Of a stretch of 64,000 bases of DNA, positions 50,830 to 61,549 are shown piece after piece. The DNA comes from Gossypium raimondii (taxonomy: Eukaryota > Streptophyta > Magnoliopsida > Malvales > Malvaceae). The stretch's first letter is position 1. Each line of letters starts with the position of its first letter. The notes below the pieces were generated by a model that worked only from the letters and a program-made list of their open reading frames with translations, searched no databases and was not told where the DNA came from. The position numbers were made by a program, and so were the translations under genes. The stretch spans positions 57,049,980-57,113,979 of the forward strand of contig NC_068575.1 of the NCBI RefSeq assembly GCF_025698545.1, read 5' to 3'.

Positions 50830-53508
50830 TCAAGGACTTTTCCTCATTCTTATGAATCGTAAAGGAACAGGTCTTTCCAACACTGCTACTTTAACATTGC
50901 TCCACACATCAGGTATGGTTGGAAGCTGCGAAATTTTCTCCACTATTTCCATATCTTCAGGTAGAACTTGACCAAACACCGTATATGCTTTTTTCCACTC
51001 ATGGTGGTTTGCTAGACTGATAAAGAAGTCTGGGCCAGAGCCAACCCAAGCAATCGATCCTCTCCTTATAGTGGGGCAAGCCTCTTGTGGAATATCCTTA
51101 AATACAGTTCCATACGCATCAACTGTTCCTTGAATTAGTGCATATGGGGGGCCATAGGGAGCCTACATAAATCATGTGAGCAACTCTTTTAAATTACAAA
51201 CTTGAAATGCTGAAAACCAACTCGTGAATGGATATTCTGAAGGATTGGATGGTTCAAAAAGCATGACAAGATGATGTGACAAAGAGATGCGGTAACTTAC
51301 AGATGCGATGCTATAAAGAATGTAAATAACTGTTGAGTAAATTGACATGCAAATGATATAGTAAAAATCTAGAGGAAAGCCTTACATGTTCAATGTGATT
51401 TCCTTGAAGATCCCAAGAGTTTCCTCGGCTTTCAGCACGATAAAATTGGCAACCAGCACAATGTTGTAATGACAACAGCTCAAGAATATAGTAAACAGAA
51501 TGTGGAGCACAATCAGGAAAAAGCTGAAAACCATGGATCACAACCGAAGAAAAGAATATGGATTGTGGATACCGAAGAAAACTAAATCGAAAATGTAGAA
51601 GAAAAATAAAAGTGATACACAAGACACGTCATTTGGTTTGGAATGAGCAATAAAAATGCGTTAGGGTAGTGACTAATATCTTTAATTTGATCTGTATCTT
51701 TAACATGCATGTCACAGTTCATGTCTAGAAGTAGACGCTAAATCTTCTCTCTACAATGACAGCAGTGGTAGGTTAATTTGGACAAACCTCACCCGACACA
51801 CAAACACATACTTTTTGCAGAAACTCCCAAGTCTGGATTAAATTAGATATGGTTTAAGGACTCGAAACTTCATGAACATAAAATAAAAAATTAGGCATCT
51901 AAGTCAGCTGAACTTGAGATGAAACAGACAGACTGGGGTAGGGGTCAAGGTGAGGAACCTTCCCCATATCTAGAAAAACAGAAAAGATTATTGCATGATG
52001 GTACCAACTCTTCAAGTGGTGCTTACATGTAGAAGAAAAACAGGGAAAGTAAGCCAGACATGCTGCACGTTACACTATGTGAGAATTATGCACTTACTTT
52101 AACATTAACAATCCCATGCTCGGTTTTCAACTTAATAATACCCTACAAGAAAATGGCAAAGCATGTCAGAAGTGAGAACTAGACAGGCCTGTTTTCTACC
52201 ATCATGAAGAGGATAACATTAGTAAGAAAAACAACTTCGATGTGTGTGCTTCTTAAGGCCAAAATGATAGTATAAGAAATAGATTCCAATATATTAGCCA
52301 AGATTTTCTATTAATTCAAGTATCTTCTTATTTCAATGGCTAAGAGTTCTGAAGGGACGCGAATTCCCACAGCCAAGAAAGTTTAATGTGGTTCGACTAC
52401 GCTAAAGCTCAGATCTTCAACAAGAGTGATATTTTTATCAGCAAATAGCATACCTCTCCTTTACCAAAGACTAGACCAGATGTCCATATAACTTTATCAC
52501 CCGAGTCTCGCCAATCAGGATCCAAGGCATCCTTTTGTTTTTTCAGCCAACACTGAATGCAAGAACAGGACAAATCTTAGCTTTATTTCATCCGGGAGAA
52601 CCAAATGGATGTAACGAGCTACAAATTAACTTCAGCTTTTAATTCCAAATTCGATATCCTTAGAAATCAAATTAAAAGACTCTTAATCAACAATATCAGG
52701 AAATCATTTCGTAAGCAATTCGTGACAACGCTTTACTTAAAAAGTGAAACGTTCATACATAATTTATCTAGTTCCAGATTGTCTGTCTCATACAACCAAG
52801 ATTGAGAATTGAATATGCTTGAAATTTCCAACCAAAATTGCTTGTAAAAATGGAAAATTCCCAAATTACTAAATTCAAAAAAAGTAGAATTAAACAAATG
52901 GGGGTTAAAGAGGAGAGCAAGAGATGTTGGCTTACCTCACCAAAATCGAGACCCACAATCTTGTTTATTGCCACGAAACGTAGAATTGAATAAATGGGTG
53001 TTAAAGAGGAGAGCAAGAGATGTTGGCTTACCTCACCAAAATCGAGACCCACAATCTTGTTTATTGCCACGAAACGTAGAATTGAATAAATGACGGTTAA
53101 AGAGGAGAGAAAGAGATGTTGGCTTACCTCACCAAATCGAGACCCACAATCTTGTTTATTGCCACAAAACACCCAAGAGTCACACAAACAAGGACCATCG
53201 TCACCCTCACACATCTCCTTGCAAGCCCTACAACATTCTTCAGAAGAATTCAGTTTGAAGTCTGATCCCCATTTCATTGCATCACCCCACAGCTCTAAAT
53301 GCTCAACTCCCCCGCAACACCCATCTCCTTCTCGTTCTTCTTCATTGCCCCTCCAACTTTCACTTGAACCAACGAAAATTGTATCGCTATTTCCTTTCAA
53401 CGAGACGGAGAAGCTATAGTAGGCCATGCAACAAGAGATTGCGGCTATCAAGAAAAGGACCCAAAGTGTAAAACGATGCAAGTCTGAGTCAGTTTGTCTA
53501 CGACCCAT
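50830..53508 (-). CDS. Membrane-anchored cyclophilin-like protein
   Basis: Five exons (minus): 53128-53508, 52454-52552, 52098-52142, 51386-51523 and 50830-51162, all phase 0; 331 residues. The N-terminus is basic (MGRRQTDSDLHR) followed by one hydrophobic segment (about residues 12-34), a type II signal anchor. Residues 60-127 are cysteine-rich (about ten Cys, EECCRACKEMCEGDDGPCLC), likely disulphide-bonded in the secretory lumen. Exons 2-5 read a divergent cyclophilin fold: GIIKLKTEHGIVNVK, FYRAESRG (in place of FHR…), GSGPDFFISLANHHEW and YTVFGQVLPEDMEIV. The Arg of the FHR motif is kept but the rest of the active site is altered, so isomerase activity is doubtful. Members of this type are annotated as peptidyl-prolyl isomerase-like in plants. 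Exon 1's end is triplicated downstream (see repeat). Confidence 0.88.
52905..53175. repeat. 96-bp tandem triplication of the exon 1 end and splice donor
   Basis: The 'gatgttggcttacctcacc' landmark recurs at 52923, 53019 and 53115, an exact 96-bp spacing. Each unit contains the last ~40 bases of exon 1 and a GAG|GTAAGCC donor. The copy nearest the start codon differs from the others by one base fewer in an A run and a few substitutions; the other two are nearly identical to each other. Confidence 0.93.
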
Positions 53509-56500
53509 TTCACTTGGGGTGGAGTTAACAAACCCAGAAATGGATTCACCAATTTAATTGGAAGTTTCCGTAGGGTATTGTCTTGGTGAAGCGATCATGG
53601 ATCAGCAGTTTGATGAATTGCTTGACACGTTTAACGCTTATTCAAGCCGAAGACATGAAATTTTAAGCAAAGTACAATGCAACAATCGAAACATGAGTTC
53701 AGAATTCGGATATTTGGAATTTAACGTACATGATCTATATAAATTTCAATGTTAGATTATTAAATTATTAATTATATAAATAGCTATAAAAGTGTATTAA
53801 ATTATTTTAATTTTTATAAGGGGTCTTTCCTATATATACTATCTAATTTTAGTGATTTTAAAAAAAAAATAAAGAGTATTTTTGAAGATTATAAGTAAGA
53901 ATAAGTATTATATTAAAATAAATATCAAGTGATTTTCTGAAAAAGTTGATATTTTTTTGTGTTTAGATGATTGCAAGGTTTTTCCGTTGTATCTAGCTGC
54001 CATTTATCCTACGAACCAAGTTGTATATGTTAACTATGTTACAGTGAGTATAAAATGTCATAATCTCATTCACAAAATCTTCAATCTAACAGAAGCCACT
54101 TGACTGATATAAAATTATTTTTTCTAGTTTCTTCCCAGAAACCGAGTTAAAAACAAAGCAAAACTACTATCAACAATAACTACTTCAAAAAAAAAAACAA
54201 TCATAGTAAACAAAAAAAAAAACTATTTTCCCAAATATCTTAAACAACGAACTAAGAACCTTCCAAACATCTCAGCAGCAGTTTTTCTTTCAATTTTCTA
54301 AATGAGATTCAAGAACGATAAGTTGATAATATAATAAAAAAAGAAGTCGGAATCCTCATATTAGGGTGGATCCAGTTGAAATGGGTAACTTCTATGAGTT
54401 TTTCTGAAGCGGAAGGTTTATAATAAATAAAAAAACAACCTAAGCAAGGAAATTGGGAAAAATGAACAAAAAAAAAAAAGAAATTAAAGTAAACTTACAT
54501 GAAGAGGGCTGAGAGATCAAAGTTGACAGAGAAGAAGATATGGAGAGATGAAAGTAAAAATTAGGGATTGTAAAATGCTTTACGCGTTTTCAACCCGTAA
54601 AACATTTTATTTTTCATTGATTTGTAAATTTTTTTAGTTTGACCAAGTTTATTTTTCATTGACTTGCAATTATTTTCCTTATAATCGTGATGACTTGTTG
54701 AAAGATGCTCTCAGCCAACAGTCCCGTGACTTCACACCTACCATATCATGCGATAGTAAAAGGTAGAAAGTAGCGATTGAAGTTCGTATCAAACAAACGC
54801 AAGGATCGTGTTGGTTTAAACTTTAAAATTACGACTTTCAGAGAAAAAAGGTATATTGATTTGCATGGAAATACATAAAAACATATATAGAAAATGTCAG
54901 TTTAACATTATGGTTCAGCATTTTCAGATGCAAAGCCATTAAACATCTTATTGTCGATCAACCATCATCCATGAGCGTATATGCAATAGATATCAGTTCA
55001 CTATTATTTGGAATTTAGTCAGCAATCATAACAATGTATTAATAGTAATATAATATATTTCTAAACCAAAAGTTACTGGCATGCTGCATCAACATCAAAA
55101 TTAAGCGTATGGGAAATAATGACACAAGGGGCAAAAAGGTAATTATAAAACAATAAGGAAGAAGGTCCTGGGAAACAGAGATTGTGCACTTGCGTTATCA
55201 GCAAGGACCCACGAACAAGTGTCAAGCAGGGAAGTTGTGCTATTAGCTTCTCTTTCTTATGCCTAAGACTGTTCGTGAACGCATGCTGTTATGCTCTCTC
55301 CCTCATTTTATTACTGAATTAGTGACTTGTAATCCTCTCCTTTTCGCAGGCCACTCCCCGAGCACATACGACTTCGACCCTCAAACTCAGAAACAAGCAC
55401 AGATACAACCAATAAATCGATGTATTTCCAAAGTAACTAATTTTCCAAGGGGGAGGAAAGAGCTTGCCAAAAACAAACTCAGGCAATACAATATATATAC
55501 AGCATCATAGTTGCAGTATCCCGCAATCTGATTTGAGACCAAACTACATGAATAAATAAACTACAAAAAACTAGCACGAACATCACGCCAAAGCGCAGGG
55601 CTGCTAAACAAGGTACCTGTCCTGCTAATAATTATAAAGCACCAGCCAAAGCAAGATAGAACAAACATAACAATCAAGATTTTAACTGTGAAGAGCTTAT
55701 TCACAGAGGCAGATCCAGCCAACCAATCTCTTAAACTAACAATTTTGATCCTACACATACTTTACATGACATTATAAGTAAATATTCACATTGAGAAACC
55801 ACCCAAGGAACAAAAAATCATTGAACATAACAAAGTCCCTGTATATGTGACATTATACATCCTGTTAGACCATACTTGTTATGTTTCTCTAGCATAAAGT
55901 TCCAAGTGCAACTTATCAACTTATAATATTACTAAAATACCAAGGGGGAAGGAACGCAATTCACTTATTCTCAAGGGCAGTCTAGTAAAAAGTCGATGAT
56001 TTCTACACATTGTAACTCCAACTAAAGGTTGTGCTCAGTATGTTTTCTTAAAGTAACATTTTTTAAATCACCAAAATAAATACCCACATCTTTATTGATT
56101 TCTGAGCCAATTAGAATTCAACTTTTCCAAAATCATTCTCTTCTAAACCCAATTTGTAAGGCACTGCCTTCCCACAAGGGTTTCATTTACCAACAACATC
56201 CCAAAACAACTATAAACCATTTCATGATGCTTCATCATGAGAAACAGAAAATTTCCCCAAAATCCATATAACTCAAGTTGGAGAGCAGAGCTTTTTAAGG
56301 AGTTGCTTCATCAAAAAATAACTAGGAAGAAAAGATATAGCAGCTGCCGTAACATTAGGAAGTGGTCCTTCAGTCAGAAACAGATATTTTCCTACAGGTC
56401 CATAAGCAAAAAGTTAAAATATTTGCCTAGCATACTCCACAGGGCCAAGGACAACCCAAAACCAAAAAAAAAATGAACACAAGAAAATTTTCTCACCAAA

Positions 56501-57505
56501 GATATCAACAAAAAGAACTAAAAGATGCAACAATGAACAAAAAGTCAAACATGTCAGGTGTTGAAGAAGCCATGTCCTTTCCTGTACTAAAATAAAGTCC
56601 ATTTCATCTTAGTCGGGAATTCCCAAAGAAAAACAAAGCCACAACAAAAGTTAGTATGCGTCTACAGTCTACAAGCTTTACCAGATCAGGTTAAGTCTTT
56701 AATTTCCTCCTGGCTTGTATATGACTTCACAAGCACCACTTCCAGAAAATGCAATATGCTTATACAAAAAAGCATACAAGTATATCCTCTACACATTTCA
56801 TATAACCTTCCGTTATAGGTACCATTTGATCTCTTTGTACTTATCATCCTTAAGGAAAGATATTAATGCCTTGTTTCTTACCTTATCAACACTTACCTGA
56901 TGAGTTCAGCCTGCCAAAGTATCCAAAATCCATAACCAAAATGCAAATTAATTACTTAATCCACGCTCTAATACTCAACCCATAGAGTTTGTGATAAATG
57001 CTTCCAAATTATCCATGGGTAGGGTTCTTAAATACAAAAGTAAATAATGTTGTTCATACACAGCATATTCTAAGCACTTGCCGTTTCATCTCTAACTGAG
57101 ATTAGTTTTCCTTACACCATAAACTTGAATACTCACTATCACAAATAACCTGTTTGTGAAACTAGAAACAGTTTGAACCAGCATGCTGCCTCTTTCACAT
57201 TGAACTTATGCCAAAAAACCTTGTACTACAATGTATGGAGGCTATAGCACTTGGCATGCTTCTATCCAATACCATGGGTACCAAAACCAAAGCTTCAAAT
57301 GCTCCACACCCTACAGAAGCCTCACTGTCTCTGAAATCTGTTTCATGGACAAATTCACCTTGCTAATACACCTCTCAGGACATACAAACCAACTTCTTCA
57401 AGAAGCCTAATCTCCGTTAAAAATGCACACTACTGCTGAAGATAATTATTACACCTCCACGAGTACAACACCAAAAGTAAAGGGATAAAAACAATCTGAC
57501 TTACA
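53509..57505. other. Intergenic; no gene recognised
   Basis: 53509-53760 is the upstream region of the cyclophilin-like gene; the open frame at 53558-53755 has no recognisable motif. 53760-55200 is AT-rich. 54480-54600 reads, on the minus strand, a CT-rich leader-like stretch ending at a GT, which could be an orphan untranslated exon. 55200-57505 has more even base composition and likely includes the 3' UTR of the LIF2-like gene, but I see no conserved coding region. Confidence 0.45.
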
Positions 57506-60500
57506 TCAGTAGTATGACCCAGAACCACCCCCACCACCCATGTAACTGCTACCACCCATACCGCGGCTAGAGTACATGGATGAGTAGGAGCTACCACCAA
57601 CCTGCCATGAAAGCAGAAGAAGAACATCGATATAGGCTACTATAATTTTTAAAATATTAAACAAAGGAAAGGAAAAGGGCATACATCAGATCCCCTAGGC
57701 ATGTAATCACCACCATAACCAGAGGACGAGTACATTCCACCAATATCACTGCTGCTAAACGAACCTGAAAACCAGACCACATGTAAGTCATTAATCCATA
57801 AAACACCAACAAGATGCCCACCATATCCAGCAGGAACCCCTCTTTTTTCTTCTTTAACAAGTCAGCAGCAACTTAGAACACACCTCCACCATAGCCCATG
57901 CCCTGACGACTGGCATATAGCCCATGTGAGTCCTGACTAGAAATAGAGCTCCTGCTGCCACCATATCCTAGATTGGATCTCCCAAGCCTATCAAAATAAG
58001 ATAAAAGATAACAAAAGCTCCAGAACAAAGAGAATAAACACCAGAAAGCTCCTAAATAACAAACCTATCACCATATGCATCCACATATGGAGGAGCACCA
58101 CCAGCAAGTTCGTAGTCTAGACGAGCCCTTGAATGCCTTGGACCATCATCAGCATATCGTGGAGGGACATCATCCTGATTCAACAAGCAAGTACACAGCA
58201 TAATCAGCTAGGAAATTGTTAAATCATATGCCAATGATGACATAATTACTTGAAGGAACTGTGGGACCAACCATAACAGGATATGGCCTTTTTGAGCCAG
58301 AAATAGTGTCATAATCACGGCCACGCCCCTCACGGTAACTAGGAGGAGGTCTTTCAAATCTTTGGGCATATGCATCATCTCCATACGGTCTTCTCGCTGC
58401 AGTACGAGATGTGGTTCTAGGCAAATCAAAGTAACAAGAGTTGCGAGAAGAATATTCTTCTCTATATGTGGATCGTCTATCAGGGAAAACCCTAGATCCA
58501 TAATCCATAACTTCTCTGCTCCTTGGAGGAGGAAGCTCATCGCGTTGACTATAGTCCCTCTTTAAACTACCCTTTGGATATGGCATAACTGTCAAAAAAG
58601 ATTGAAGTAAGAAATTTAAATCTCGAAAAATGAAGAATTCAGGTAGACGTGAAGCAGAATAGAGCCATACCGGGGGCTCTTCTGTCATAGGATCTAGAAG
58701 GGGGAGGTGATAAAGGCCTGCCTCTAGCTGGTGCAGACATGAGAGGACGTCTATCTCTTAGTCCAACAGGCCTCTTTAGACTAGGTGGAGGGGCACGGCT
58801 ACTAATTCCTCGCATCCCACGAGGGGCAAAACCACGTGAATCAGGACGACCCCATGAACCCCTAACTACTCGTCCAGATCCGCGCCCAGACCTGAAACTA
58901 TCACGGCCGACGTTCTTACCTCTGCCTCTTTGATGTGGTCTCGATAACCTGGCTCTAACTTTCGCCTGAAATAAAAGAATAACCATTAGACAAGGTAATA
59001 GCTAAGTCATGTAAACAACATGGTACACCAAGAACATTGACTAACCTTGATGTCTCCTTCGCCCAACTCGGTATTATTAATGCTCTTAGCACATGTGACA
59101 GCAGCATCATGAGTATCAAATGTGACAAAACCATAATCCTTCCTGTCAGCAGATGGCATGTTCCGGGCAAGTTCAATCTTTTCAATCTCCCCATACTTCT
59201 TTAGTAGCTCTCTAACGCGATCCTCATCCCAAGAAGGAGGCAGGCAATCAATAAATATGGTCCTAACCTGAACTTGGGAGAAAAAATCATCAAGCTCTCA
59301 CAATAAAATACATTTATGATTTCCAACAAGCCCCGTAGCTCATGCCACCTGAAGCAAAAAAGAAAAACTGTTTTGTAGCCAACTAAAACTGTTTTGTAGC
59401 CAACCACCTCTTGGCTTAGTGGCAAGAGGCATGTGAGGCATGAGAGCTTGGGACCAAACCATAGCAACCCAACCACAAATTATATTAGAAGAAAATTTGT
59501 TTTAGTAAATTACCTGTGCCATGATTTCATCACCCGGATCGATGAAGGAATCTGCAAAAGAAACCTTTGCAGGCCTATCAACCCCAAATAAAACATCTCT
59601 CCGTTGAAGGCGCTTAAAAGCATCCATCGCATCTGAACGGGATGCAAATTCCAAAAATGCAAAGCCTCGATTCATTCCTTCATTGTTGCTGTCTTCGACC
59701 AATGTTAAGTCCTCAACATTGTCAACTCCGTAATGTTTCAACTTCTCTTTCAACTGGAACAACAGTCAATAACGAATACATGTTATCTACTTATAACCAT
59801 TTACAAAGATGGCCCACTTTCTAGTGACCTTAAATAATCCCATGTACTTACGGCTTCCTTTGTCCATGTCTTGCATATATTACCCAGAAAAAGGGTGTCA
59901 CTGTCTTGACTTGGGGTAACACCACACTGTTTTCCATTAATCTAGAATTGCAGTCATTAGAACAAAATAGTTTTAAGTTTTAAAGTTGATCCATTTTGAA
60001 ATTCAAAAAAGTAATATTATTGAAGAACAGAATAATTACCACGGGATTCCTAAGTTCAGTATATGCACGTTTTGCTTGTTCTATAGTTGCAAATCGCAAG
60101 AAAGCAAAGCCCTTGTTCTTCTTTGTTTGAGGGTTCATCATCAACCTAACTTCAGCAATTTCACCCACTTGGTTGAACACTTTCCTGATATCATCTTCGG
60201 TAGCATCCTTGTCTAAGCCCCCAACAAACACTTCAAACTCTTTACGCTTGCGTCTCTCTTGAACAACTTCATGTCGCTCTTCATGCTCGGTTGCATCATC
60301 CAAATCTGCATGCTCTGCTTCCTCCCCAGGATGCTCATCATCATCGGCATCACCTTCTACTTCAATTTCATGAATATCTTCGTCCTCACCATCCTGCTCC
60401 TCCTCAATCACTTCCTCTACTTCATCTTCCACTTCATCAGGATCCATCTCCTTCTCGTCATAATCCACCCCACCATATTCTTCAGCTTCATATTCAGGTT

Positions 60501-61225
60501 CATTATCATCCAACTCTAACCTCTCATCTTTTTCATACTCCTCGATAGACTCCTTAGAGTCATTCTCTTCTGCGACAAAGAAGGGATAGAATAATCAAGG
60601 CCAGCCAAGAAGCAATCACCTTAAAGCAATTGATACGAAATTCTAATAGAAACAAAAATATCTCAACAATCCAAATTCTCGTAAAGATAATGATTGTGAA
60701 CCTTGCAAATTCTCGGAAAGGGAAATAAATGGACAAGGATACGTTTATGTGATACCAAATATGATCCAACGGAAAGCAGACACTTTATAACATGCTAAAT
60801 TCCAGGAATAGCCCACAAAACTACAATAAAAGCTACAGTTTTGTATAATGGCGACGTGCCATACAATTTTCAAACTTGCAGATGCCCAAATCCATCAGAT
60901 TGAAAGCAAATCAGATGAACCAAAAGCAAACCAAAGACTTACTCTTCATCGCAACCAACCCATTGGAATTCAAATTTAAACCGGTGTTTTCCTCCTCAAC
61001 AACCCCTTTCTCCTCGATCACCACTTTTTGCTCCGGAGTTGATTTCTCAACAGCCTTAACGGCCTCCACGACCTCCTCAACTGGAACTGAAGCCTCCTTT
61101 GAATTCACGGCCTCGTGTACAGGCTCCGCTGGTGGATTCTCGGATTTGGACGCCCCTCTAGTGGACCTCGGCGTTCTCTTTGGACCACCGGCCGCGGCTC
61201 CTCTCTTCACGGTTCTAGGAGGCAT
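57506..61225 (-). CDS. LIF2-like / hnRNP Q-like RNA-binding protein, three RRMs
   Basis: Eleven exons (minus): 60943-61225, 60040-60569, 59852-59941, 59514-59753, 59046-59267, 58671-58965, 58272-58588, 58065-58174, 57884-57987, 57685-57764 and 57506-57601; phases all join, 788 residues. Order: basic start (MPPRTVKRG, PKRTPRSTRG), long acidic region (about 95-200), RRM1 (VFVGGLDKDATEDDI … KGFAFLRF, about 206-280), RRM2 (LFLGNICKTWTKEAL … RGFAFLEF, about 290-375), RRM3 (IFIDCLPPSWDEDRV … YGFVTF, about 380-460), RG-rich region (GRGKNVGRDSFRSGRGSGR), then a Gly/Ser/Tyr-rich tail ending GSGSYY. Arabidopsis LIF2 of this family binds LHP1 and links Polycomb silencing to stress and flowering genes; other members act in mRNA metabolism. 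The gene looks intact. The last exons are short and could be alternatively spliced. Confidence 0.93.
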
Positions 61226-61419
61226 TGTTTAGAAACCACACGACTGAGATATCTGAATTCGATAAAGGAAAAAGGGATAATTGAAACTTCCGATAGAACA
61301 AAGAGAAAAATTAAAACCCACGGATTGATGAGAACTCCTAGATAAGTCGAAACGGAATCCAAATTAAATATCCTAAGTTAAAGAGAAGTAAATAAGGAAA
61401 TATCTAAAATCGCAATAAA

Positions 61420-61428
61420 AAACCCTAA
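61420..61428. promoter_or_regulatory. Telo-box in the 5' leader/promoter of the LIF2-like gene
   Basis: AAACCCTAA, continued by a second CCCTAA, about 195 bp upstream of the start codon. Telo-boxes are common in promoters of plant translation and RNA-metabolism genes. Confidence 0.6.
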
Positions 61429-61549
61429 CCCTAAGTATGCGAATGAAACGGGGGGAATAGAGAGAGTGACAAAGAGGAAAAAGACGTGAATTTTGTTTTG
61501 GAAATCTGGTTCTAGGGTGAATTTAATACACGGTTTGAGGTTGGTCTCC

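Noticed and set aside
53558-53755. 65-residue open frame divergent from the cyclophilin-like gene
   Set aside because: No motif, ends in AT-rich sequence, no donor site giving a continued coding frame.
54480-54600. Possible 5' exon of an unrecognised minus-strand gene
   Set aside because: A CT-rich leader and a GT are present but no coding exon could be joined; kept only as a remark in the intergenic entry.
59986-60548. Plus-strand frames antisense to the LIF2-like gene
   Set aside because: Mirror of the acidic GAA/GAT-rich coding exon; the His/Pro-rich or hydrophobic translations are typical antisense artefacts.
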